Notes: generated from the letters alone by a model not told the origin. Positions 6,706 to 13,661 are shown, counted from the first letter of the stretch. The stretch is 14,906 bases of DNA from JADZGC01 sp964613485 (GCA_964613485.1 CAZTHB010000019.1:1-14906); one strand, 5' to 3'. Translations and numbers: made by a program.

Positions 6706-8076
6706 ATGTCTAGCTCTACTGTTTCGGCAATCACGCTCGCTCCGTCGCGAGCTTCCAAGCAATCTTTTCGTGAGCGCCTTGCTGTCGATACGGATCATTC
6801 GACGTCTGGCGCCCGACAGCTGCTCGAGTCCGTCATCGCTGATCTGCCGCCATTCTCCGTCCTCGACCGCAAGGTCAAGAGCGGTGAACCTCTGACATTC
6901 AAGGAGGTTCTGAGCGGCATGGTGTATGTCCTTGCCGGCTCAAATCTAGAAGTGCGGGCACTTATCGGTGAACGCATGGAAGAGATTTACGGTGGGATCT
7001 CACACAACTCATCTGAAGCCTTCGCAACACGAGGCGTGGCATTCTTGCAGGTGATGGCCTGTCGAGAGACAATGGGTAGTGGCTTTTCGCCTCAGGAGAT
7101 TGCTGGCCTCGCGGCTGGTGGTTTGGCTGATGGCGTCCTGCACCCGCACCTGGGTGAAGTGACGGAAACCTGTGGTATGGGCGCTGACATCGGGTTCGGC
7201 GCGAACTTCGCTGAATACAAGACAGTAAATGCATCGACGCTCAGTGCGCTCGTGCTGGCAGCGATGGGTATTCCGTCCGTTAAGCACGGTTCGTATGGCA
7301 ACACTACTAAGGTTGCGAGCACCGATGCGGTGACACTTCTCGGTATCCCGACTGTATTCGCCGATCAAGCGGAGCTTGTTGCGTACTTCGCGGAGCACGG
7401 GTTCGTCTACTTGGAGGCCTGTGCGACGAAGACGATTCACGACTTGTCTCATCTCATCAAAACTGAAACCGTAAACCACCTGGTTGGACCAATGTCGGTG
7501 CCCATTAGCTCGGCTACGGTTTTGAACAAGGTTATCGGACTGAATCATCACATGAGCCCCAGGCAGGTTGTGCTCGGCTACAATGAGATGCATCGCCGGG
7601 GCATTCAGACCATGGGCGGGATTATCGCTGTTTGTGGTCTTCCTGACGGCACACACAATCTTCGGAACAGGAACTTGTTTCGAAGCACGGTGCTGGACGA
7701 AGTCTCCCCGTTCTCCACGCTCGTGGCCGTTGGTCAAGGTGGCGCATACTACGGTAGTGCCCTCCTCGTCCCATCCGACTTCGGCGTTAAAACCTTGCCA
7801 ATCGAAGAGGTCATGGTGCTCAACGTCGAGGATCGCGTCGAAAAGGCGAATCGAGATGCATTGCGGGGGCAGAGTGAAACTCTGGCAAACTACCTTGCCA
7901 TGAATGCCGCACTGGCCTATGTGGCCACGAATGGCGTATCATCAAGGTTCGTACGAGATGTCACCTTCCGTCGTAAGGCACTTCAGGATGCCTTCGAGGT
8001 GTGTCGCGATGCGATTATGGCCGGCAAGGTGTGGTCATTCGTAGAGACATGCCGTCAAGCAGACTTCGAGATGTGA
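6706..8076 (+). CDS. TrpD-family (GT3) anthranilate phosphoribosyltransferase-like protein
   Basis: 456 residues, against about 330-350 for typical TrpD, with a longer N-terminus. A clear AAGGAG precedes the ATG. The family is visible as: ETCGMGADIG (154-163) at the place of DxxGTGGD; NASTLSALVLAAMGIPSVKHG (175-195) matching the NxST and KHG segments; a STDAVTLLGI segment; NHLVGPMSVP (257-266) for NLLGPLxNP; and LDEVSPFS (330-337), keeping the metal-binding Asp-Glu pair. TrpD joins anthranilate to PRPP in tryptophan synthesis. Here the GTGGD loop is changed, the HGNRS motif reads HGSYG, and the arginine-rich anthranilate-binding segment (MRHxxPVR type) is absent or altered. A different acceptor is therefore possible. 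It is monocistronic, transcribed through the tRNA-Trp-type T-box and closed by a strong terminator. The T-box supports a link to tryptophan supply. No other trp biosynthesis gene is in the window. Confidence 0.82.
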   Translation: MSSSTVSAITLAPSRASKQSFRERLAVDTDHSTSGARQLLESVIADLPPFSVLDRKVKSGEPLTFKEVLSGMVYVLAGSNLEVRALIGERMEEIYGGISHNSSEAFATRGVAFLQVMACRETMGSGFSPQEIAGLAAGGLADGVLHPHLGEVTETCGMGADIGFGANFAEYKTVNASTLSALVLAAMGIPSVKHGSYGNTTKVASTDAVTLLGIPTVFADQAELVAYFAEHGFVYLEACATKTIHDLSHLIKTETVNHLVGPMSVPISSATVLNKVIGLNHHMSPRQVVLGYNEMHRRGIQTMGGIIAVCGLPDGTHNLRNRNLFRSTVLDEVSPFSTLVAVGQGGAYYGSALLVPSDFGVKTLPIEEVMVLNVEDRVEKANRDALRGQSETLANYLAMNAALAYVATNGVSSRFVRDVTFRRKALQDAFEVCRDAIMAGKVWSFVETCRQADFEM

Positions 8077-8092
8077 AAATCTTCTGGTGTTA

Positions 8093-8134
8093 TTCTCTGA
8101 GGCGTTCAATCGCCTCAGAGAACATTCTTTTTTT
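8093..8134 (+). terminator. Strong terminator after the TrpD-like gene
   Basis: Perfect 12-bp stem (8093-8104 with 8111-8122), 6-nt loop, followed by ATTCTTTTTTT. It separates the T-box unit from the BtpA gene. Confidence 0.92.
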
Positions 8135-8154
8135 ATGTATAGTAATAGAGGTAT

Positions 8155-8958
8155 ATGAAACTAAATCACACAATCATTGGTGCACTGCATCTCGCTCCGC
8201 TTCATGGATACGATGAATTCCCTGGGGAAGAGCAGGTCATTACACTTGCGCTCGGGGATCTGCACGCTTTTCAAGAAAGTGGAGTCGACGCAGTGATATA
8301 CGAAAATAATTATGACCTCCCGCATCACGAAAAGATCAGTGATGAGAATTATAAGCTTATGCTGCGAGTCGGCAAGGAGCTTAAGGCGCAGGCGAGAATT
8401 CCGCTGGGCGTAAATGTATTGTGGAACGACTACGCTTCGGCTCTTCGTCTGGCCAAGGCATTAGAGCTCGACTTTATTCGCGTGCCGGTCTTTGTGGATG
8501 ATGTGGAGACGAGCTACGGTCAATTTAAGGCTGTCGGCAAAAAAGTTTGTGAGCTACGAAGCGAGATCGGGACAATACACACGCAGATATATGCTGATAT
8601 CCATGTAAAGCATTCAGCGATCATATCAACTCACACTATCGAACAATCAGCTCAGCTAGCGATAGACGCGGGCGCAGATGGCCTCATTGTTACTGGCAAG
8701 TGGACGGGTGACTCGCCAGATATGCAGGATTTGCAGCGAGTGCGTGCGACGGTCGGCGGCTTCCCGATAATAGTCGGTAGCGGAGCAAATAGTGAAAATA
8801 TCACCGAACTCTTTAATGTGGCGGATGCGGTCATTGTATCTACCGCCCTTAAGGAAGGTACGATTGACCACTCGCATACAAATCTATCCGAATGGCAGCA
8901 GCGCATATCACGTGTCAAGACTTCCGAGTTCGTGATGGCTGCCCAAGCAAAAGCATAA
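8155..8958 (+). CDS. BtpA/SgcQ-family TIM-barrel protein
   Basis: 267 residues, normal for the family. Recognised by IIGALHLAPLHG near the N-terminus, GVDAVIYENNYD, PLGVNVLWNDYASALRLAKA, DFIRVPVF, ADIHVKHS, DGLIVTGKWTGDSPD and VGSGANSENI near the C-terminus. These are the conserved strand ends of this aldolase-type barrel, with a phosphate-binding-like GSG loop. BtpA was named for photosystem I assembly in cyanobacteria, and SgcQ belongs to a sugar-phosphate gene cluster in E. coli. The biochemical reaction is not established, and photosynthesis is not relevant here. The start at 8155 has GAGG 5-8 nt upstream. A TATAGT at 8138-8143 could be its -10 box, which would leave a leader of only a few nucleotides. 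The gene stands alone between a strong terminator and the response-regulator promoter. Confidence 0.88.
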   Translation: MKLNHTIIGALHLAPLHGYDEFPGEEQVITLALGDLHAFQESGVDAVIYENNYDLPHHEKISDENYKLMLRVGKELKAQARIPLGVNVLWNDYASALRLAKALELDFIRVPVFVDDVETSYGQFKAVGKKVCELRSEIGTIHTQIYADIHVKHSAIISTHTIEQSAQLAIDAGADGLIVTGKWTGDSPDMQDLQRVRATVGGFPIIVGSGANSENITELFNVADAVIVSTALKEGTIDHSHTNLSEWQQRISRVKTSEFVMAAQAKA

Positions 8959-8973
8959 TCCTCGGAGAAAGGG

Positions 8974-8979
8974 TATAAT
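8974..8979 (+). promoter_or_regulatory. -10 box of a leaderless response-regulator promoter
   Basis: GGGTATAAT ends 6 nt before the ATG at 8986, so transcription should begin at the start codon. No good -35 box is visible and there is no Shine-Dalgarno at a usable distance. Confidence 0.65.
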
Positions 8980-8985
8980 ACGTCT

Positions 8986-9402
8986 ATGGTAGACATAGAT
9001 ACCTCTACGAATAATGCGAGTGCTGATCAGCACCCCGAGGTTGTCGTGATCGAGGATGACCCGTTTATTTCACGCATGTATGAAGTGAAGCTTGCTAAGG
9101 CAGGCTATCGCATTCAGATGGGGGCATCAGGTAAGGACGTTATCTCGCTCCTCAATACCCATCACCCGAAGCTCGCACTCGTCGATATCAATATGCCTGA
9201 GATGACCGGCATCGAAGCCGTAAAGCAGCTCAAGGATGCAGGCTATGATTTTTCTAAGACGCAAATTGTATTTCTGACAAACTCAAATAATCCAAATGAC
9301 ATCGAGGCCGCTAAAGCGCTCGGTGGTGATTATCTGATCAAGGCTGACCAGACACCGCGTGGGGTGCTCGAGCTTATTAAGAAAAAACTCGGTCAGTCAT
9401 AG
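8986..9402 (+). CDS. Stand-alone receiver-domain response regulator
   Basis: 138 residues made of one receiver domain with no output domain. All key positions are present: acidic cluster EDD (23-25), phospho-accepting Asp67 in LALVDINMPEMTG, Thr98 in VFLTNS and Lys119 in YLIKAD. The first 17 residues or so are polar and probably disordered. Such CheY/Spo0F-like proteins act by binding a partner or relaying phosphate. The nearest kinase in the window is the partial one at 1-1158; a pairing is plausible but unproven. A -10 box 6 nt upstream of the ATG implies a leaderless mRNA. After the stop there is only a weak CCTTTAG/CTAAGG hairpin without a T tract, so transcription may continue into the next genes. 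Confidence 0.93.
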   Translation: MVDIDTSTNNASADQHPEVVVIEDDPFISRMYEVKLAKAGYRIQMGASGKDVISLLNTHHPKLALVDINMPEMTGIEAVKQLKDAGYDFSKTQIVFLTNSNNPNDIEAAKALGGDYLIKADQTPRGVLELIKKKLGQS

Positions 9403-9422
9403 CCCCAAAGGCCTTTAGCTGC

Positions 9423-9452
9423 TTGCCCCTAAGGTGACTTCTTCAGTACACT
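9423..9452 (+). promoter_or_regulatory. Possible leaderless promoter for the membrane-protein/pgk unit
   Basis: TTGCCC (9423-9428), an 18-bp spacer and TACACT (9447-9452). The ATG at 9459 lies 6 nt after the -10 box. Weaker than consensus; supported by the same spacing at other genes in the window. Confidence 0.5.
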
Positions 9453-9458
9453 AGAAGC

Positions 9459-9641
9459 ATGAGCTTAATGGAAGTCGGTATATTTCTGCTTGTGTTCTTC
9501 GTTACTTACCTGGTTTCTGCCTTGGTACTTTTCGTCCTCCACCTGTTAATGCGTCGCGAGATGAAGAACTATCGCGTATCGACGATCATCTTTTCGATGC
9601 TAGTAGCAATAGCAGTTACGCTCGTCAATATCGGTCGCTAA
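9459..9641 (+). CDS. Small two-helix membrane protein
   Basis: 60 residues and no named family that I recognise. Two hydrophobic stretches are visible, about 6-30 (VGIFLLVFFVTYLVSALVLF and on) and 44-57 (IIFSMLVAIAVTLV). They are separated by a basic loop RREMKNYR, which should face the cytoplasm, putting both ends outside. The gene ends 19 bp before pgk and probably shares its transcript, since the gap holds only the pgk Shine-Dalgarno. The start is set by the -10 box directly upstream; no Shine-Dalgarno precedes it. Function unknown. Confidence 0.7.
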   Translation: MSLMEVGIFLLVFFVTYLVSALVLFVLHLLMRREMKNYRVSTIIFSMLVAIAVTLVNIGR

Positions 9642-9660
9642 TAACAAAGGAGAAACAAAT

Positions 9661-10308
9661 TTGGCAATGAAATCACTCAAGTCGTTGAATGTGCAGGGGA
9701 AGCGAGTCCTCTGTAGAGTNNNNNNNNNNNNNNNNNNNNNNNNNNNNNNNNNNNNNNNNNNNNNNNNNNNNNNNNNNNNNNNNNNNNNNNNNNNNNNNNN
9801 NNNNNNNNNNNNNNNNNNNGATATGCGTAAGTCTGTACAAGAGAAGTTAGCCTATAAGCAGGCGCTGAAGTTTTTGGCTGAAGCTCGGCATCTTGGTGTG
9901 GAAGTGATTTTACCGGTAGACGTAGTGGTAAGTGATGGGCCGCACGATGACAAGAAGGCTCGTGCAGTCACGGTCGGTCAGCTCGAGGGAGATGACATGG
10001 CGCTTGACCTCGGGCCCGCAACATCGACGCTTATCGCCGAGGCGCTGCATACGGCGAAGACGATTTTCTGGAATGGTACTCTTGGACTGACTGAAGAGAA
10101 GGTCTTCTCGACCGCCAGTCACGACCTGGCGACTCGAATGGCGAAATCACAAGCCCTGACGGTTATTGGCGGCGGGGACACAGCAGGGTATATTGATAGT
10201 ATTGGTATGCATAAGGACTTTGGCTTTATCTCGACTGGGGGCGGGGCAGCGCTTGAGCTCTTGGCTGGCAAGAAGCTTCCGGCAGTAGAAGCACTACTCT
10301 CTAACTAA
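9661..10308 (+). CDS. pgk: Phosphoglycerate kinase, interrupted by an assembly gap
   Basis: Moves phosphate between 1,3-bisphosphoglycerate and ADP in glycolysis. The first 20 residues (KSLKSLNVQGKRVLCR) are the usual PGK N-terminus. Exactly 100 N follow, then about 162 residues of the C-terminal nucleotide-binding domain: ILPVDVVVSDG, LDLGPAT, WNGTLGLTEEKVF (usually WNGPMGVFE), VIGGGDTAGYI and FISTGGGAALELLAGKKLPAVEAL. PGK is normally about 390-400 residues, so some 210 residues (about 630 bp) are missing and the 100 N are a placeholder; continuity of frame across it is chance. AAAGGAG lies 8 nt before a TTG at 9661; an ATG two codons later (9667) is the alternative start. It follows the small membrane protein and precedes another small gene by 17 bp, suggesting one operon. 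Confidence 0.95.
   Translation: MAMKSLKSLNVQGKRVLCRXXXXXXXXXXXXXXXXXXXXXXXXXXXXXXXXXXDMRKSVQEKLAYKQALKFLAEARHLGVEVILPVDVVVSDGPHDDKKARAVTVGQLEGDDMALDLGPATSTLIAEALHTAKTIFWNGTLGLTEEKVFSTASHDLATRMAKSQALTVIGGGDTAGYIDSIGMHKDFGFISTGGGAALELLAGKKLPAVEALLSN
9720..9819. other. Assembly gap (100 N) inside pgk
   Basis: Exactly 100 N, the usual placeholder for a gap of unknown size. Comparison with normal PGK length suggests roughly 630 bp of real sequence is missing, although an insertion of other DNA cannot be excluded. Confidence 0.98.
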
Positions 10309-10325
10309 GCAGGAATTATCAAATC

Positions 10326-10640
10326 ATGGCAAAGCAAGCAAAACGCTCGACAAACAAACCAGAAATGAAGATTAATGGGATCCTCATTGGGCTTATTGCT
10401 TCAGTAATCGTAAACCTACTACTAGCAGCTCCGTATGTGGCATTTTTGACCACACGCCAGCTCGATGTAGCTGCGGGTGGCGCATTTTTCTCGCGTGTAC
10501 TTGATGGCGATGAGGTGAAGGTAGCGGATCGTAACTGGACTTGCATGAAGGGGATATATACTCCGGATCTAACTGTTAAAAATCAACGTGCGTGTTATGG
10601 TTTGATCTACATCGATGAGAACAACCAAGAAATAAGATAA
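10326..10640 (+). CDS. Small single-pass membrane protein with two extracytoplasmic cysteines
   Basis: 104 residues, family not recognised. A Lys/Arg-rich N-terminus (1-15) is followed by one hydrophobic segment (about 17-40, INGILIGLIASVIVNLLLAA), then a soluble tail of about 60 residues. By the positive-inside rule the tail is outside the membrane. The tail holds Cys73 and Cys90, which could form a disulfide, around a GIYTPDLTVKNQ stretch. It lies 17 bp after pgk, with AGGA about 11 nt before the ATG, so it is likely co-transcribed with pgk and closed by the hairpin at 10652-10681. Function unknown. Confidence 0.72.
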   Translation: MAKQAKRSTNKPEMKINGILIGLIASVIVNLLLAAPYVAFLTTRQLDVAAGGAFFSRVLDGDEVKVADRNWTCMKGIYTPDLTVKNQRACYGLIYIDENNQEIR

Positions 10641-10651
10641 TCATACATATT

Positions 10652-10681
10652 AAAAATCCCCGTTTATCGCCGGGGATTTTT
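10652..10681. terminator. Bidirectional terminator between the pgk unit and eno
   Basis: Stem ATCCCCG (10656-10662) with CGGGGAT (10671-10677), extended by A runs on the left and T runs on the right, which gives a U tract on either strand. The enolase stop codon (10680-10682) overlaps its right edge. Confidence 0.88.
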
Positions 10682-12287
10682 AGTAACGGAACTTCGGTGG
10701 TTGTGGTGCTCCACTTGCAGCTGGTGGTGTGAAGGCGGGCTTGGCGCTTCCTCCCGAAGGATTAAATGGAGCGGCGTGAGGGCTTGCTCCTGGTGACATG
10801 AGGGGGCGGTTGGGTATTTCTTGCGCGAGTGTATCATTGCGTTCGTAGCGATGCATGAGGTGTGCAGCCTGCTCGGCTTCAGACTGGTGATGGATAGGTG
10901 AAGCTGGTGCCTGGCTAGTTGGTTGGTTGGCGGGTGGGGGAGGAATGATGCCAGTCAGTGGTCCGGGTGCTGGTATCGTTCCTGTGGCACCGCCTGGAGC
11001 GCTTCCAGGGCGCTGCGGGAAAGCAGAGACAGGAGTTGGTGCGGTAACTGCAGGTGCCGCTGTGAGCTGGTTGTCTTTTTCAAGCTCGAGGAAGCGATTG
11101 TACTTAGCGATACGTTCACCACGTACAGGGGCGCCTACTTTTATACCGAAGGCACCAACTGCGTACGCAAGGTCGGGGAGCAGCGTGTCGTTTGATTCGC
11201 CTGAGCGATGGGAGATAATGACCTTCGCTCCAGATTCCAACGTAGCCTGGATGGCGGTGAGCGTCTCAGAGATAGTACCGACCTGGTTCGGCTTGATGAT
11301 TACTCCGTCTATGAGTTTCTGTGCGGCTAGCTCTTTGATACGGTCGGCATTCGTAGCGGTAGTGTCGTCACCGATGATGAGTGTCTTGCGTCCTGGTGCC
11401 GAGCTGAGTGCCTTCAGTCCACCCATATCTTGTTCCATAAACGGATCTTCGATTGAGAGAAGTGGGAATTTTTTATCCCAACCGAGATAGATGTCGGTGA
11501 GTTGCTTGGAGTCGAGCATTTGATTGGTCAGGATGTATTTGCCGTCGCGGAAGAAGTGATTGGCCGCACAGTCAAGCGCGATTTCATGTTCGGCTCCCGG
11601 TCGTTTGGCAAGCTGAGTGAAGGCCTCGAGAATGACCTCGGGTGTCGCGCCAAGCGCTGCCATTGCTCCTTCGTCCGATACAAGACGGACTGCTGGCCCA
11701 TAGAGATTACCTAAAATGGCCCGCATGGTTTTGCGCACGATGTAAATATTATTGATTGCATCGGTGACCGAGTTCGTTTTTGGCACGATCATGAATTCCT
11801 GTAGATCTAAGCCTGGCGCATGGGCTCCGCCAGCGACGAGATTGGCATACAGCCGAGGCATCGCAGGTGTCGTGCCAAGTTGGTCGGCGACTACTTGCCA
11901 GATCTCTTTTTCTTGTTCGTAGCAAGAGAGGAGGAAATATGCACCCGAGAGGGCAGTCAGAGTGTTGGTGCCGAGATTTGAGCGGTCGGACGTACCATCG
12001 AGGGCGATGAGGAGTGCATCGAAGTCTGCTTGGTGTCCGAGCGGATAGCCGAGAAACTTAGGCGCGATGATCTTCTCTATGATGTCGATGTTGCCGGTGA
12101 CGCCACGACCCATGAAGTAGGCTTTATCACCATCGCGTCGCTCCTTAGCCTCATTGCCACTCACTGACTTACCGCTGGGTGCATCAAACCGCGCATGGTT
12201 TCCAGAATCGGATTCCATACGTATGCGGATGGTCGGCTCCCCCCTCGAGTCGAGCACCTGATATGCCTTAATCGAGGCTACGTTCAT
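10680..12287 (-). CDS. eno: Enolase with a long Pro/Ala-rich C-terminal extension
   Basis: Converts 2-phosphoglycerate to phosphoenolpyruvate. 535 residues, against about 430 for bacterial enolases. The core (1 to about 408) keeps the active site: Glu164 in LQEFMIVP, Glu206 in SDEGAMA, metal ligands Asp239, Glu280 (SIEDP) and Asp307 (GDDTTATN), Lys332 in IIKPNQVGT, HRSGES at 360-365 and Lys383 in GIKVGAP. The mobile SGASTG loop is changed to SGKSVSG (38-44), and GDEGGFAP is shortened to SDEGAMAALG, so the protein is divergent but probably active. Residues 409-535 are rich in Pro, Ala, Gly and Ser with little hydrophobic content, apart from a short charged patch near 467-492, and look disordered. 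The extension is in frame with no sign of a frameshift. Divergent from the GH1 gene; a TATAAT ends 10 nt before the ATG. Confidence 0.95.
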   Translation of the reverse strand: MNVASIKAYQVLDSRGEPTIRIRMESDSGNHARFDAPSGKSVSGNEAKERRDGDKAYFMGRGVTGNIDIIEKIIAPKFLGYPLGHQADFDALLIALDGTSDRSNLGTNTLTALSGAYFLLSCYEQEKEIWQVVADQLGTTPAMPRLYANLVAGGAHAPGLDLQEFMIVPKTNSVTDAINNIYIVRKTMRAILGNLYGPAVRLVSDEGAMAALGATPEVILEAFTQLAKRPGAEHEIALDCAANHFFRDGKYILTNQMLDSKQLTDIYLGWDKKFPLLSIEDPFMEQDMGGLKALSSAPGRKTLIIGDDTTATNADRIKELAAQKLIDGVIIKPNQVGTISETLTAIQATLESGAKVIISHRSGESNDTLLPDLAYAVGAFGIKVGAPVRGERIAKYNRFLELEKDNQLTAAPAVTAPTPVSAFPQRPGSAPGGATGTIPAPGPLTGIIPPPPANQPTSQAPASPIHHQSEAEQAAHLMHRYERNDTLAQEIPNRPLMSPGASPHAAPFNPSGGSAKPAFTPPAASGAPQPPKFRY

Positions 12288-12297
12288 ACCTAGAAAA

Positions 12298-12303
12298 ATT
12301 ATA
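12298..12303 (-). promoter_or_regulatory. -10 box of the eno promoter
   Basis: TATAAT on the minus strand, 10 nt before the eno ATG, so the 5' leader would be only a few nucleotides long. No clear -35 box or Shine-Dalgarno. Confidence 0.6.
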
Positions 12304-12369
12304 GCATAAGGAGTATAGTTGGCGGTCTTTCGGAGTCATTAATCTTCGGCAGATCTGCATCATAACCGG

Positions 12370-12375
12370 TATAAT
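12370..12375 (+). promoter_or_regulatory. -10 box of a leaderless GH1 promoter
   Basis: TATAAT ends 6 nt before the ATG at 12382, as for the response regulator at 8986. The -35 region is poor. No Shine-Dalgarno at the usual distance. Confidence 0.65.
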
Positions 12376-12381
12376 GGCAGC

Positions 12382-13647
12382 ATGAGCCGGTCAAAGCCTA
12401 ATCTCGTTTTCCCCAAGGGATTCTTTTGGGGGACTGCTACGAGCGCACATCAAGTCGAGGGTAATCAGAACAATAATTGGACTGATTGGGAGAAGGAGCA
12501 TGCTGCCCGTCTCGCACGTGGTGCGAAGAAGGCTTTTGATAACCCGTCCGTGCACTGGTATCGCATCAAGGATGCTGCGGTTGATCCAGCTAATTATATC
12601 TCAGGGCGGGCAGTCGACCACTATCGTCGCTATGAAGAGGACTTTGATTTTGCAAAGAAGCTCAACCACAACGCACATCGGTTTTCCATCGAGTGGAGCC
12701 GCATCGAGCCACGACGAGGAGATTATGATACTGAGCAAATCGAGCATTATCGGAAAGTTATTAAGGCACTTCGTGCTCGGGGTATTGAGCCGTTTGTGAC
12801 ACTTCATCACTTCACTTTGCCGCACTGGGTGCAGGCACAGGGGGGCTTCGCAAACGCACGAACGGTCGATGACTTTGCGCGGTTTGCAGGGCGCATGGCT
12901 AGTGAATATAACGAAGATGTGCAGTGGTGGTGTACAGTTAACGAGCCTGAGTTATTTTCGACTTTCTCATATTACTTTGGGCTTTGGCCGCCGGAAGACA
13001 AGAATATTCTTAAGGCGGCGTATGCCTATTACGGCATATTCGTCCGTGCTCACAAGGCAGCTTATGCAGCGATTAAACATGTCAACCCACATGCGATGGT
13101 AGGGGCCGCCAAGAATAATAGCTACTATGCTGCGCAGGGTAAAATCGTGAGTCCATTGATGGTAAAATTCGCAAATTGGTGGGGGAATCACGCGTTTTTT
13201 GACCGCACACATAAGGACATCGATTTCTTGGGGCTCAACTATTATTTTCGCTTTAACTTTAAGGGCTTCACGGCGGTTATGGACCAACAAAACCCATCAG
13301 ATCTTGGGTGGGGGCTGCATGCCGAAGGGCTGTATGAGTGTTTGCGCGATCTTACGCACCGATATGATTTGCCGATCGTCATTACGGAGGCTGGGGTTGC
13401 GGATGGCCAGGATGAAGTACGAGCTTGGTACATCAAAGAGTTGTTACGAAATATCCACCGTGCGATGAGCGAAGGAGCAGACATTCGTGGGTTTATGTAT
13501 TGGTCGCTTCTCGATAACTTTGAGTGGGACAAAGGATTTTGGCCGCAATTTGGATTACTTAAAGTGGACCGCAAAACCATGCGTCGGAGTATCCGCCCAA
13601 GTGCTTATGAGTACGCAAAGATTATTCGCGCCAGGGGATTAGACTAA
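12382..13647 (+). CDS. GH1-family beta-glycosidase
   Basis: 421 residues, slightly short for glycoside hydrolase family 1 (about 430-480). The N-terminal signature FFWGTATSAHQVEGN is clear. The acid/base Glu188 sits in CTVNEPEL and the nucleophile Glu336 in VITEAGVAD, where most members read TENG. The C-terminal aglycone-side signature YWSLLDNFEWDKGF is present, followed by the usual FGLLKVD strand. There is no signal peptide, so it acts in the cytoplasm on imported beta-linked sugars (beta-glucosides, beta-galactosides or phospho-forms; not resolvable here). It is transcribed alone, divergent from eno, with a -10 box next to the ATG. A hairpin at 13662-13688 follows the stop. Products would enter glycolysis, which fits pgk and eno nearby. 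Confidence 0.95.
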   Translation: MSRSKPNLVFPKGFFWGTATSAHQVEGNQNNNWTDWEKEHAARLARGAKKAFDNPSVHWYRIKDAAVDPANYISGRAVDHYRRYEEDFDFAKKLNHNAHRFSIEWSRIEPRRGDYDTEQIEHYRKVIKALRARGIEPFVTLHHFTLPHWVQAQGGFANARTVDDFARFAGRMASEYNEDVQWWCTVNEPELFSTFSYYFGLWPPEDKNILKAAYAYYGIFVRAHKAAYAAIKHVNPHAMVGAAKNNSYYAAQGKIVSPLMVKFANWWGNHAFFDRTHKDIDFLGLNYYFRFNFKGFTAVMDQQNPSDLGWGLHAEGLYECLRDLTHRYDLPIVITEAGVADGQDEVRAWYIKELLRNIHRAMSEGADIRGFMYWSLLDNFEWDKGFWPQFGLLKVDRKTMRRSIRPSAYEYAKIIRARGLD

Positions 13648-13661
13648 AGCCTAAAGGAAAA

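Noticed and set aside
7009..7737. 242-codon minus-strand open frame inside the TrpD-like gene
   Set aside because: Antisense shadow; low-complexity polar composition and no recognisable motif.
9406..9436. AAAGGCCTTT palindrome and CCTTTAG/CTAAGG hairpin after the response regulator as a terminator
   Set aside because: Short stem with a bulge and no T tract; too weak to call.
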